Below, piece after piece: positions 24,622 to 33,707 of a stretch of 64,000 nucleotides of DNA (positions are counted from its first letter, which is position 1; every line of letters begins with the position of its first letter). The translations under genes and the position numbers were made by a program. The stretch lies in NCBI RefSeq assembly GCF_046250175.1, contig NZ_CP176468.1; one strand, 5' to 3'. The notes beneath the pieces are model-generated. The model saw nothing but the letters and a program-made list of their open reading frames with translations, was not told the origin of the DNA and did no database searches. Source of the stretch: Psychromonas sp030397575. Its GTDB lineage: Bacteria; Pseudomonadota; Gammaproteobacteria; Enterobacterales; Psychromonadaceae.

Positions 24622-25619
24622 TAGTCTAGTAAGTATCCTATTTGAGTTTGAATAACTGGAATAGAGTCTTCAGTAAATAAGAGTAATAAATCACACTTTA
24701 TATCATGATCCTGAATACGATAATTCACTTCGATTGTTAACATTTTTTGCCAGCCTTCTTGCTGGTTTTTAATGATGTCTTCAATTTTTGCATGCTGGCC
24801 TAAAACATTAGGCTGGCCTTGACTGAAAGGAATACTTAACTGCTCTGCTAAACCATTTAAAAATGCACCAATCAAAATATTAGAGATATCATTCATCACT
24901 TCAACTTCTAAATGATTGCTTTCTAAATCTTCGTATTGGAGTAATTTAGCCATATCGCTAAAACTAGCGTCGTGGAAGATGATGATAGCTTCACCATTAA
25001 TCCCTGAACCAATAAAGCCTTGGCTTACCGCAGATACTTTTTCATATTGCGCAATATGATTGAGTGTCATGTGTAACTCGCTGCCCTCTAACGTATTAAC
25101 GTTAGGTACAGGAAGTAAAATAAACACATCCAATAAACGACCCAACAAATCACCAGCATGTCCCATAGCGATATTAGAGACTTCTTGTAATGCATCGCGA
25201 AGTTCAACGCGCTCTACAATTTCTGGAGCTGAGTGCGAATTATAGCCACCTGGCTTGTAAATTCCATATTGCTCTAAGAGGGTGGTTAATTTTTCGTTAT
25301 TAATTGGTTTTTCGATAAAATCAATTGCACCTAGTTCACGTACTCGTTTGTAGGCTTCAGATTGAACATCACCAGAAATAACAATAACAATTGCAGGTAA
25401 ATCTTCACGTTTAATGGTTTCTAATACTTCGTAACCACTCATTACAGGCATGTTTAGGTCAAGAAAAACTACATCACCTTTATGCTGTCTAATACTCTCA
25501 ACACCTTCTTGCCCATTTTTGGCGAAGTGTATCGAGATATCCCAATCTTTGGGTAATGATAGTGCTATTTGTTTTCGAGCTAATGCCGAATCATCACATA
25601 TTAAAACAGGTGTGGACAT
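24621..25619 (-). CDS. Response regulator with C-terminal CheC-like phosphatase domain
   Basis: 332 residues. Receiver domain at 1-118 with acidic pocket ICDD, phosphoacceptor Asp in VVFLDLNMPVMSG (about residue 54), SGD (T/S site) and the EKPI lysine. The second half is CheC/CheX-like with two D/ExxN phosphatase motifs: LQEVSNIAMGHAGDLLG and MNDISNILIGAFLNGLAE. Such fusions can dephosphorylate CheY-type receivers, including possibly their own. It is translationally coupled to the diguanylate cyclase, so the pair probably forms one signalling unit. No histidine kinase is adjacent. Confidence 0.87.
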   Translation of the reverse strand: MSTPVLICDDSALARKQIALSLPKDWDISIHFAKNGQEGVESIRQHKGDVVFLDLNMPVMSGYEVLETIKREDLPAIVIVISGDVQSEAYKRVRELGAIDFIEKPINNEKLTTLLEQYGIYKPGGYNSHSAPEIVERVELRDALQEVSNIAMGHAGDLLGRLLDVFILLPVPNVNTLEGSELHMTLNHIAQYEKVSAVSQGFIGSGINGEAIIIFHDASFSDMAKLLQYEDLESNHLEVEVMNDISNILIGAFLNGLAEQLSIPFSQGQPNVLGQHAKIEDIIKNQQEGWQKMLTIEVNYRIQDHDIKCDLLLLFTEDSIPVIQTQIGYLLD

Positions 25620-25888
25620 AGTATTCCCATTGTATTTCCATATATATCAACAGTCTAAATAAAGCAAAATCAGTCTAGAGGACAAAGTTAGGGGGATCCG
25701 CGTAAAGCAAAATACAACTGATTTCTAATACTTTTTAGGTGTTTCTATAATAAGACAGAAAGGTAGGAATTACAAAGAAGAGTGGTGTTTTTTGTACGAA
25801 AATGTTGCCGAGTTATGATCAAAATATACAAATCATTACAAAAAACATGTTTATTTTGTATTACTGATGGATTTTTGCTTTTAAGTTT

Positions 25889-26827
25889 TTATTTTTGCGC
25901 TTGCTGCAGTGCTAACAACATCTCATCTGGATCACGAATCGCTCTCACCGATTGTAAAAAGGGAGTAGCTTCGACGTGTTGTAACTTCATAAACATTAAC
26001 CATTGTTTAATACGACTCGGCATAAACTTCTCTTTATCTTCAATTTGACGTAACCATTGAAAGTATTGTTCCATTACAGCGAGGTTTTGTAACCATGAGT
26101 AGGGCGCTTCAATCCCTTTTAAAACATTTGCTAAATTAGGCATGGCTAGTGAACCGCGGCCAATCATTAAATGATCACAACCACTCATTTCCATACATTT
26201 TTGAGCATCTTCAAAGTTGAATATATCACCATTAGCAATAACTGGAATATCGATAGCTTCCTTGATCTTTTTAATCCAGTGCCAATGTGCTGGTGGCTTA
26301 TAGCCTTCTTCCTTGGTGCGAGCATGTACTGCTAATTCACTTGCACCAGCTTCAGCAATCGCCTGTGCATTTTCAATAGCTAAACTTTTATCATCATAGC
26401 CTAAACGGATTTTCGCACTCACCACATGTTCACTTGGTACTGTATCTCGTACTGCTTTTACAATTTGGTGTAATGCTTCAGGATCTTTTAATAACACCGC
26501 ACCACCGCGACTTTTATTTACGGTTTTAGCTGGACAACCGAAATTTAAGTCAATACCTTCGGAACCAAGTTTTATAGCTCGCAACGCATTTTCAGCTAAG
26601 CATTCAGGGTGTTGACCAAGCAATTGCACGCGTACAGGAGTGCCAAATTTAGTACGACTCGCATTTCTTAATTCTGGGCATAAGCGATGGAAAACACGAG
26701 AGGGCAGTGGCAGTTCAACAACACGAACAAATTCTGTTACACAACGATCTATACCGCCAATATCTGTCAAAAATTGGCGCATGTGAAAGTCCATTACACC
26801 TTCCATTGGGGCAAGCGTTATATGCAT
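25889..26827 (-). CDS. dusC: tRNA-dihydrouridine(16) synthase
   Basis: 312 residues, a flavin-dependent TIM-barrel Dus enzyme that reduces uridine 16 of tRNA. It opens LAPMEGVMDFHMRQFLTDIG, characteristic of DusC rather than DusA or DusB. The catalytic Cys lies in LNFGCPAKTVNKSRGGA (about residue 98). The FMN-binding HARTKEEGYKPPAHW and later VIANGDI, MIGRGSL segments are present. Length fits E. coli DusC (315). The single-gene unit stands apart from the regulator pair. Confidence 0.93.
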   Translation of the reverse strand: MHITLAPMEGVMDFHMRQFLTDIGGIDRCVTEFVRVVELPLPSRVFHRLCPELRNASRTKFGTPVRVQLLGQHPECLAENALRAIKLGSEGIDLNFGCPAKTVNKSRGGAVLLKDPEALHQIVKAVRDTVPSEHVVSAKIRLGYDDKSLAIENAQAIAEAGASELAVHARTKEEGYKPPAHWHWIKKIKEAIDIPVIANGDIFNFEDAQKCMEMSGCDHLMIGRGSLAMPNLANVLKGIEAPYSWLQNLAVMEQYFQWLRQIEDKEKFMPSRIKQWLMFMKLQHVEATPFLQSVRAIRDPDEMLLALQQAQK

Positions 26828-27131
26828 CAGAGTTCTCGTTTAATTCAAGCTAAATAAGGAGCGCGGATTATACCTACTCCCTTAATATAAGCAAAATAAA
26901 CACGGGTTAACTAAAGCTAGTTTAATAAAGAGAGGGAGTTTGAACACATTGATAGTAAAAATATTAATAAAGCTGTTATTTCATACTATTTATTGCACCA
27001 ACGATCGCTTTCGTAGACTTTTTAATCAAATATCAAAAATACTTTGCCACTTTATGACAAGACAACTTGCACTAAGGCAAGCAACTATTTAACCTTATAC
27101 AATTAATATAGACAGGAAAATAAATTAGACC
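26828..27131. other. Divergent intergenic region dusC / apt
   Basis: About 304 bases, AT-rich, and must hold the promoters of dusC (minus) and apt (plus). AGGAAA at 27115-27120 lies unusually far (about 12 bases) from the apt ATG. No RNA gene or repeat was recognised. Confidence 0.35.
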
Positions 27132-27671
27132 ATGCAACCAATAGTATTAATTAAAAATAGCATTAAAAGTATTGAAGATTACCCAATTCCTGGGATTACC
27201 TTTCGTGATGTCACCAGCTTAATTGAAAATGGTGAAGCTTTTGCTGCAACAATCGACCTATTTAAAGCACGTTATAAAGATCAAAAGATTGATAAAATCG
27301 TTGGTACTGAAGCACGTGGTTTTATATTTGGCGCGCCTTTGGCCGCAGCATTAGGTGCTGGTTTTGTTCCTGTACGTAAACCTAATAAACTACCGCGTGA
27401 AACGATACAAGAAAGCTACGAATTAGAATACGGTAATGACACATTACAACTTCATAAAGATGCCATTAAACCAGGTGAAAAAGTACTATTAATGGATGAT
27501 CTATTGGCAACTGGCGGTACCGCTGAAGCATCAGTTAAGTTAATTAAACGCCTAGGCGGTGAAGTAGTTGAAGCCGCTTTTGTTATCGAACTACCTGATC
27601 TAAAAGGTAGCGACAAATTAACTGCTTTATCTGTACCTGTTTTTTCTTTGATTGAATACGCAGGCGAATAA
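27132..27671 (+). CDS. apt: Adenine phosphoribosyltransferase
   Basis: 179 residues. Converts adenine and PRPP to AMP. The N-terminal IKNSIKSIEDYPIPGITFRD, the VGTEARGFIFGAPLA loop and the PRPP-binding motif VLLMDDLLATGGTAEA (about 121-136) are all intact. Its stop is followed after three bases by the dnaX start, as in E. coli apt-dnaX. Confidence 0.95.
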   Translation: MQPIVLIKNSIKSIEDYPIPGITFRDVTSLIENGEAFAATIDLFKARYKDQKIDKIVGTEARGFIFGAPLAAALGAGFVPVRKPNKLPRETIQESYELEYGNDTLQLHKDAIKPGEKVLLMDDLLATGGTAEASVKLIKRLGGEVVEAAFVIELPDLKGSDKLTALSVPVFSLIEYAGE

Positions 27672-27674
27672 TCA

Positions 27675-30152
27675 GTGAGCTATCAAGTTCTAGCAAGAAA
27701 ATGGCGACCACAAACCTTTAAAGAGGTGATTGGTCAGCCGCATGTACTAACCGCATTAGAAAATGGGTTAACACAGGATCGTGTACATCACGCTTATTTG
27801 TTTAGTGGTACACGCGGTGTCGGTAAAACCACCATCGCTCGTATCCTCGCAAAAAGCTTAAATTGTGAAACTGGTGTAACAGCAACACCCTGTGGCGTAT
27901 GTGCAAATTGTCAGGATATTGATCAAGGTCGATTCGTAGACTTACTAGAAATTGATGCGGCTTCTCGTACTAAAGTCGATGACACACGTGAATTACTAGA
28001 TAATGTACAATATAAACCAGCGCAAGGGCGCTATAAGGTTTATTTAATCGATGAAGTACACATGCTCTCTAAACACAGTTTCAATGCCTTATTGAAAACG
28101 CTAGAAGAGCCACCTGAATATGTTAAGTTTCTCTTGGCAACCACGGATCCTCAGAAGTTACCGATAACCGTATTGTCTCGCTGTTTGCAGTTCCATTTAA
28201 AGGCTATTCTACCTGAGCAAATAGAGCAGCAGTTATCGGCTATTTTAAGTCACGAAAAAGCGACTTTTGAACAGCCTGCATTGCGTGTCATAGCGAAAGC
28301 GGCTGATGGCAGTATGCGTGATGCATTGAGCCTTACGGATCAAGCATTAGCCTTTGGTGCTGGGCATTTAGAATATGCCGCTGTCCTTAAAATGTTAGGT
28401 ACCATTGACCAATCACACTTGCATTATCTGTTGCACTATATTGCATCGGGAAACAGCCCGAAAGTGTTTGAAAAAATTCAAGAATTTGTGCGTTTAGGTG
28501 CTGACTTCTCGGCCTTGCATCAAGAGTTAGCTAGTCTGTGTCATCAAATTGCATTAATGCAGTTACAGCTTAATGCAAACGTGACTGAAAAAACGACAGT
28601 GCAGCTATTAGCAGAGCGTTTAACACCTGAAGAAGTGCAACTATTTTATCAAATTGCAGTACAAGGCTTTAAAGACTATGCCTATGCACCGAATGGTAAA
28701 ATTGCATTAGAAATGACGGTAATGCGTTTATTAGCATTCAAACCAGCGAATTATGTTGATGTTGACGAATCAATGATGACCAAAGCAGAGCAAGTGGAGC
28801 CGATTACCGCGGATCCAATTGTTGCGCAACAGACTGTACTACCAACACCATCTGCTGAAGTCACTTCGTCTATCCCTGGCAATGTTGAAACTAAAGCATC
28901 AACATCTGCGACTCCTATCTCTGTTGAGCCTATTGCTTCACCCGTTGTGGAACAGCCAGTAGAACAACAAGCACCGAAGACAACCTCGCAATCAGGACAA
29001 GTAATAACACAACAGGTTCGTCAACCAGAGGAGCCTGTAGCTGCGCAGTTTGTTCAAGCAACGCCAGAATCTCGACAAGCGGCGCCAGCAGTTACAACTG
29101 AACAGCAAACGATTGAATCACAACCAACTGTTCAACCAGAAACGGCTAACTTTGATTTATCGGCAACAAATAACTCTCGTAATATGTTACGTAGTCATCG
29201 TTTAAAGCGAGAAGCGCTAAAAAAGACTGAAGCGGCAGCTGAACAACCTGCAACACGATCACAGGTTCAGTTTGTCGCATCGGAAAGCGTATCATCTAAA
29301 TCGACGCCTGCACCAGTTGAAAGCGTGCCTAAACTTGAAGCTGTTGCACCGACACAGAGTCCAGTTGATCAAAGTAATATGAATCAACAAGAGTTACCTC
29401 CTTTAGATTCATATCATGAGCAACCAAGTCAACAAGCTTATGATCAATATCAGCCTAGCGAACAAGATTATTTTACTGATGTTCAAACTGATAATTATCA
29501 ACCACAACCTGAAACATCGTCTCCTTACTCAGTCCCAGAAACTGTACCAGCGCTTCAGCCTTCAACGGTTCGTGATCAGCAAGTTGTGGCGACTCCAACA
29601 GAAGTTGCAACAAAATTGGTTTCTAACCAGTTGGCAACAGCGAAGCCCGTTAGTGCCGATGATATTTCTGGAATAGGTACAAGCAATAATACGGGGACTG
29701 AGGTTACATTCGTTATTGATCCTAATATGGATGTTGCAGAAGTTGATGTGTCTAGTTATGTTGAAGATAAAATGACTGACCCTTGGTTTTTAGATATTAA
29801 GGCGATGCAGCTTGTTGGTTTTGAGAAATTGCTAGCGAAAAGTTGTGTAATGCAAACTAAAGAGCAACATATCCTTTTATCATTAGAAAGTGCACAAGCA
29901 CATTTATTAAATAACCAGAGTTTATGTGAAGACTTAAAAGCGAAGTTACGAGAATACTATGGCCCGCAATACATAGTAGCTATTGAACAAGGTGAGGTAG
30001 ATGGTCAACATACACCTGTCCAATTAGAGAAAATAGTATTTGCTCAATATCTCGACAACGCAAAATCATCGATTAAAAACGATCCAATAATACAGACTTT
30101 GGTAGAAGATTATTCTGCAAAGGTCTATGAAAACAGTGTCGTGCCGTTATAA
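27675..30152 (+). CDS. dnaX: DNA polymerase III subunits gamma and tau
   Basis: 825 residues as tau, from GTG 27675, three bases after apt. AAA+ clamp-loader core (1-370): Walker A SGTRGVGKTT (about 44-53), zinc-knuckle Cys in CETGVTATPCGVCANC, Walker B LIDEVHM and sensor/arginine finger VLSRC. A long Gln/Pro/Thr/Val-rich linker (about 380-690) is larger than in E. coli tau (643 residues in all). The C-terminal part (about 690-825) should bind the alpha subunit and DnaB. A programmed frameshift site at 29219-29225 would give a gamma product of about 518 residues. The clamp loader places the beta clamp on primed DNA. Confidence 0.94.
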   Translation: MSYQVLARKWRPQTFKEVIGQPHVLTALENGLTQDRVHHAYLFSGTRGVGKTTIARILAKSLNCETGVTATPCGVCANCQDIDQGRFVDLLEIDAASRTKVDDTRELLDNVQYKPAQGRYKVYLIDEVHMLSKHSFNALLKTLEEPPEYVKFLLATTDPQKLPITVLSRCLQFHLKAILPEQIEQQLSAILSHEKATFEQPALRVIAKAADGSMRDALSLTDQALAFGAGHLEYAAVLKMLGTIDQSHLHYLLHYIASGNSPKVFEKIQEFVRLGADFSALHQELASLCHQIALMQLQLNANVTEKTTVQLLAERLTPEEVQLFYQIAVQGFKDYAYAPNGKIALEMTVMRLLAFKPANYVDVDESMMTKAEQVEPITADPIVAQQTVLPTPSAEVTSSIPGNVETKASTSATPISVEPIASPVVEQPVEQQAPKTTSQSGQVITQQVRQPEEPVAAQFVQATPESRQAAPAVTTEQQTIESQPTVQPETANFDLSATNNSRNMLRSHRLKREALKKTEAAAEQPATRSQVQFVASESVSSKSTPAPVESVPKLEAVAPTQSPVDQSNMNQQELPPLDSYHEQPSQQAYDQYQPSEQDYFTDVQTDNYQPQPETSSPYSVPETVPALQPSTVRDQQVVATPTEVATKLVSNQLATAKPVSADDISGIGTSNNTGTEVTFVIDPNMDVAEVDVSSYVEDKMTDPWFLDIKAMQLVGFEKLLAKSCVMQTKEQHILLSLESAQAHLLNNQSLCEDLKAKLREYYGPQYIVAIEQGEVDGQHTPVQLEKIVFAQYLDNAKSSIKNDPIIQTLVEDYSAKVYENSVVPL
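29219..29230 (+). promoter_or_regulatory. Programmed -1 ribosomal frameshift site in dnaX
   Basis: In the reading frame CTA AAA AAG ACT GAA, the heptamer A AAA AAG (29219-29225) is the same slippery sequence used in E. coli dnaX. After a -1 slip the ribosome reads GAC (29225-29227), then TGA (29228-29230), so a truncated gamma subunit ends one codon past the site, as in E. coli. A purine-rich GCGAGAAG lies just upstream and could act as the stimulatory Shine-Dalgarno-like element. The downstream hairpin is weak by eye (GCAG ... CTGC, 29235-29251). Confidence 0.8.
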
Positions 30153-30192
30153 TTGGCATGGTAAACCTTCACTAATTATAAAGAGAGAAAAT

Positions 30193-30522
30193 ATGTTTAA
30201 TAAAGGCGGAATGGGCGACTTAATGAAGAAAGCCCAAGAGATGCAAGAAAATATGCAAAAAGCACAAGCTGAAATCGCCAATACAGAAGTAGTAGGTGAA
30301 TCGGGTGCTGGCCTAGTTAAAATTACCCTATTGGGTAATCACAATGTACGTAAAGTAGAGGTCGACCCAAGCTTACTTGAAGACGATAAAGAGATGCTTG
30401 AAGATCTTGTTGCAGCAGCAATGAACGACGCCGTGCGTCGTGTAGAAGAAGTTAACAAAAGTAAAATGAGTGGTTTAACTGGCGGTATGGATCTACCACC
30501 AGGCTTCAAAATGCCATTCTAG
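30193..30522 (+). CDS. ybaB: Nucleoid-associated protein YbaB/EbfC
   Basis: 109 residues from ATG 30193, preceded by AAGAGAGAAA. The longer frame from 30127 overlaps dnaX and is rejected. MFNKGGMGDLMKKAQEMQEN and the acidic/basic helix pair with AAMNDAVRRVEE are typical. It is a small dimeric DNA-binding protein that compacts DNA. It follows dnaX by 40 bases as in E. coli, but recR, the usual next gene, is not here; a terminator closes the unit. Confidence 0.94.
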   Translation: MFNKGGMGDLMKKAQEMQENMQKAQAEIANTEVVGESGAGLVKITLLGNHNVRKVEVDPSLLEDDKEMLEDLVAAAMNDAVRRVEEVNKSKMSGLTGGMDLPPGFKMPF

Positions 30523-30544
30523 GTTTAACCACCTAATACCCTTT

Positions 30545-30594
30545 AAAAAAAGCTTGGTTCGATTTGTAAAATAAACAAATCACCAAGCTTTTTT
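30545..30594 (+). terminator. Terminator after ybaB
   Basis: AAAAAAGCTTGGT (30545-30557) pairs with ACCAAGCTTTTTT (30582-30594), and inside it GATTTGT pairs with ACAAATC. A long, near-perfect hairpin with T-tail. Confidence 0.9.
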
Positions 30595-30640
30595 GCTTTT
30601 AAAAGCAAAATAACCCTGCTATTTTTTAGATTATTCACTC

Positions 30641-30735
30641 AATTAAGCGACACATCTTGTAAGGCGAGTTAGCCGACAGGGTAGTATCAGGAGCGGAAGA
30701 GTTCTGCGATTCCTTTTGTCAGCCTGCATCTTTTG
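30641..30735 (+). repeat. Dispersed intergenic repeat, module B'
   Basis: Starts AATTAAGCGACACATCTTGT and ends TTTTGTCAGCCTGCATC, with the core GGCGAGTTAGCCGACAGG and GAGCGGAAGAG between. Almost the same sequence occurs in reverse complement at 39894-39994, with weaker copies at 5104-5185 and 40012-40110. It contains no ORF. It shares its outer ends with the unit repeated in tandem at 47.5-48.5 kb. Confidence 0.85.
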
Positions 30736-30885
30736 AAGTCATTCCTTCAATTGTCGTTGACCTTAACCATGCTAAAACATCTGTCTCAATCCCGCCTTAA
30801 TCCAACAACAGCCTTTTAAATGTCATGTAATTTAGGTAACTTATTCTATGTTATCGTTAATTCAACAAACGAAAGGAACCGTATC

Positions 30886-31155
30886 ATGCTAAAAGTCAGC
30901 TTAATGTTACTCATCGCAACACTGTCGTTTTCTGTGCAAGCTCGTCAAGGTGAATTTGTAAGATGTTTAGACGGTTTAGCTAGCTTGGGCGATATCCGCA
31001 GTAACGTTGATTCAATTTGTGGTAAACCGATACAAGTCTACAAAGTAAAACGTAATGACGGCACAAAAATCCAACAAGCTGTTTATAAAATTAAAGGTAA
31101 ACTCTATACGCTTACATACCTATCAGGCAAGTTAACCAAAATAGAATCAGCATAA
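30886..31155 (+). CDS. Small secreted protein, DUF2845-like
   Basis: 89 residues from ATG 30886, which has AAAGGAAC at the right distance; the 22-codon-longer frame has none. A signal peptide (MLKVSLMLLIATLSFSVQA) leaves a mature domain of about 70 residues. It has two Cys in the pattern RCLDGLASLGDI..., then SICGKP and a beta-rich YKIKGKLYTLTYLSGKL. This resembles DUF2845 periplasmic proteins (C...G....V...CG.P). Function unknown. It stands alone. Confidence 0.65.
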   Translation: MLKVSLMLLIATLSFSVQARQGEFVRCLDGLASLGDIRSNVDSICGKPIQVYKVKRNDGTKIQQAVYKIKGKLYTLTYLSGKLTKIESA

Positions 31156-31241
31156 AGTCACAAGGATTATCAATCTATCTAGGAGTTCGATACTATTAGC
31201 AATCTTTAATTCCAATCAACCCAGCACAGATAGATGCCAAT

Positions 31242-32255
31242 ATGCCAATTTCTCAATCATTACAAATCACCTTACTATCATTAACAGAAGCGAAAAGCAT
31301 CAAAGAGGTGAAGCTTATTCAAGATGTATGGGGTGGTTATGGCGAGTTATTTAGAGTGAGTTTAGAAGGTGGGAACACAAAGTCTGCCGTAGTAAAACTA
31401 GTTAATACACCGCAACCTAGTTCACACCCAAAAGGGTGGAATACCACTTTGTCTCATCAGCGGAAACTTCATTCCTATCAAGTAGAATCAAACTGGTATA
31501 AACATTATGCACATCTCCATCATCAAGATTGTTATGTGCCACGCTGTATTGCGTCCCAAAATGACAAGAAACTCAATCTATTGGTACTAGAAGATCTCGA
31601 GGAAGTTGGTTATCCCGTCGTTAAAGCAACAGCTACATTAGATGAAGCAAAAACTTGTATTAAATGGTTAGCGAATTTTCATGCCTTATATTTACAAAGC
31701 AATACGGAGCAAACATACACTGAGCTCTGGGAAACAGGCACCTATTGGCACCTTGCTACGCGCCCAGATGAGTTAGATGCATTACAAGATCCGTCACTCA
31801 AAATGGCGGCAAAACGAATCAATCAAATTCTCACTGATTCACCTTTTCAAACACTAGTGCATGGCGACGCTAAACTGGCTAACTTTTGCTTCTCTAGCAA
31901 TGCGAAAAAAGTCGCTGCGGTTGATTTTCAATATGTCGGTAAAGGTTGCGGCATGAAAGATCTCATCTTATTTATCAGCAGTGCAATTCCGCCAGAACAT
32001 TGTGCTGCGCTGCAAAATGCCTTAATCGATTATTATTTTATCTGCTTAAGTGAAGCGGTGATCAAAACACAAAAACAGATCGACCCAATACAACTAGAGC
32101 AAGCATGGCGACCACTATATGCGCTTGCTTGGGCGGATTTTCAACGCTTTGTAAAAGGCTGGTCACCGGCACATTGGAAAATCAACGACTATACCGAAAA
32201 ACTCACCGAACAAGCGCTTCAATCCTTATCACAATTCCCTGTGAAGGCAGAGTAG
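31242..32255 (+). CDS. APH/choline-kinase-like phosphotransferase
   Basis: 337 residues with a protein-kinase-like fold. Brenner-type catalytic loop LVHGDAKLANFCF (about residues 206-218), then metal-binding AVDFQYVGKGCGMKDLILFI, and a hinge-like LLVLEDLEEVGYPV. These motifs match the aminoglycoside phosphotransferase/ecdysteroid-kinase-like superfamily. The substrate cannot be told from sequence; a small alcohol or sugar is likely. The next gene, an inositol-monophosphatase-type phosphatase, begins two bases after the stop, so a kinase and a phosphatase are made together. No strong Shine-Dalgarno precedes ATG 31242. Confidence 0.78.
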   Translation: MPISQSLQITLLSLTEAKSIKEVKLIQDVWGGYGELFRVSLEGGNTKSAVVKLVNTPQPSSHPKGWNTTLSHQRKLHSYQVESNWYKHYAHLHHQDCYVPRCIASQNDKKLNLLVLEDLEEVGYPVVKATATLDEAKTCIKWLANFHALYLQSNTEQTYTELWETGTYWHLATRPDELDALQDPSLKMAAKRINQILTDSPFQTLVHGDAKLANFCFSSNAKKVAAVDFQYVGKGCGMKDLILFISSAIPPEHCAALQNALIDYYFICLSEAVIKTQKQIDPIQLEQAWRPLYALAWADFQRFVKGWSPAHWKINDYTEKLTEQALQSLSQFPVKAE

Positions 32256-32257
32256 TC

Positions 32258-33205
32258 ATGCAATTAGCAACAGAAACACTTAATAAACTAAGTGAGTTAG
32301 CATTATTAGCGGCAAAAAAATCAGGCGAGTATATTCAAGGCTTTGATCGATCATTACTTGAAACCCACTTTAAAGCTGCAGGTAGTAGTCAAAGTTCACA
32401 AGTAGTCACGGAAGTGGACTTTGCTTGTCAGGAAATCATTCTAGATATTTTGGATGAGAGCCTTGAGCAATATGACTTAGCGGTACTCAGTGAAGAAAAT
32501 TGTAGCGAAGAAAACGCACATCTTCATTCTCGTTTACATAAAGACTATTTTTGGTGTATCGACCCATTAGACGGCACATTACCTTTTATAGAAGGCAGCA
32601 CTGGATATGCCGTATCCATTGCCTTAGTAAACAAGCTTGGTCAACCGATATTAGCCGCAATACATCATCCAACGAGTAACACTAGCTTTCATACCGTTAT
32701 TGATAATGTAGGCATTACACGCGCTTATAAAAACGGGCTACACCTACAGCCAAAAAACTACGAAACGCACGCTTTAAATGCGGGCAAGCAAACCTTCACT
32801 TTTTACACTGATAGAAGCTTTAAATCACATGCTCAATATCAGCCACTAGTAAATGAACTAGCAAAATTAGCCGATGAACTGGGTTACCAAGGTTTTGAAA
32901 TACAAGCGTGTCATGGTGCCGTCATCAATGCCTTATCAGTTATTGAAACAGACAATAAAAATGCAGCCTGTTACATCAAATTCCCCAAATCACAGTCAGG
33001 TGGAGGCAGTTTGTGGGACTTTGCAGCTACTGCTTGTCTAGCTAAAGCAACAAACAGCTGGTGTAGCGATATAAACGGAGATGCGTTAGGTTTAAACCGA
33101 TCAGATTCAACTTACATGAACCATAAAGGTGTACTTTACGTATCAGACCAATTAGTAGCGAAACGTATTATCCAGATTTATAGGGAATTTGTGGGCAACT
33201 TTTAA
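32258..33205 (+). CDS. Inositol-monophosphatase-family phosphatase (CysQ/SuhB-like)
   Basis: 315 residues from ATG 32258; the longer frame reading back into the kinase gene is discarded. Lithium-sensitive phosphatase motifs: the metal ligand pair in VLSEENCSEEN, WCIDPLDGTLPFIEG (motif A, about residues 102-116) and GGGSLWDFAATACLA (motif B). This metal-dependent family hydrolyses inositol phosphate, 3'-phosphoadenosine 5'-phosphate or fructose bisphosphate; the member is not obvious. It is co-translated with the upstream kinase-like gene. Confidence 0.82.
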   Translation: MQLATETLNKLSELALLAAKKSGEYIQGFDRSLLETHFKAAGSSQSSQVVTEVDFACQEIILDILDESLEQYDLAVLSEENCSEENAHLHSRLHKDYFWCIDPLDGTLPFIEGSTGYAVSIALVNKLGQPILAAIHHPTSNTSFHTVIDNVGITRAYKNGLHLQPKNYETHALNAGKQTFTFYTDRSFKSHAQYQPLVNELAKLADELGYQGFEIQACHGAVINALSVIETDNKNAACYIKFPKSQSGGGSLWDFAATACLAKATNSWCSDINGDALGLNRSDSTYMNHKGVLYVSDQLVAKRIIQIYREFVGNF

Positions 33206-33439
33206 ACTTCGTTATTCACAAAGTACATATAACCAGCAACTGGTAACTAAAATTGTAATTTCAATTGCTTATTATTCCTTAAATTATTTTTTTTGTGATA
33301 AAACTAACTTAGTTTTATATTTTACGTGTGGGTAATAAGCTCGCTTTCCCAAATCTTTAGTCGTTAAAGGACCAATTCCTAAATTATTGTCAGTAGGGGT
33401 ATCAATTGCATAGGTAATGCAAAGGGAAATGAGTTAAAA

Positions 33440-33705
33440 ATGCCAGAGAGCTTTTACAATAAGAATGCAGATCAGTTAGGAAAACTGTATTTATCTAAAT
33501 CTTTTGAGTAAGTACATCAAACTTGGCTCGAATATCTCGCACCCGTCTTAAAAAAGACGGATGCACGTATTTTAGATATTGGTGCTGGTGCTGGGCGCGA
33601 CAGTAAATGCATGGTAGAGCAGGGGTCTGAACAAAATGTGTCAGTCACCGCCATTGAACCGGCGACCATGTTGGCAGAGTTAGGAAAGCAACAAACTCAA
33701 GTATT
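33440..33705 (+). pseudogene. Class I SAM-methyltransferase remnant
   Basis: ATG 33440 opens MPESFYNKNADQLGKLYLSK, then a TAA at 33509-33511 interrupts the frame. After it the same frame continues through WLEYLAPVLKK and ILDIGAGAGRDS, the SAM-binding motif I of class I methyltransferases, and VTAIEPATML (motif II region). The methyltransferase sequence then stops abruptly near 33705, where a different gene's tail begins. So it is broken twice: an internal stop and a lost C-terminal half. Confidence 0.8.
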
Positions 33706-33707
33706 AA

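Noticed and set aside
30523..30820. recR expected after ybaB
   Set aside because: No recR-like frame follows; a terminator and a repeat do, so the usual dnaX-ybaB-recR unit is split in this genome.
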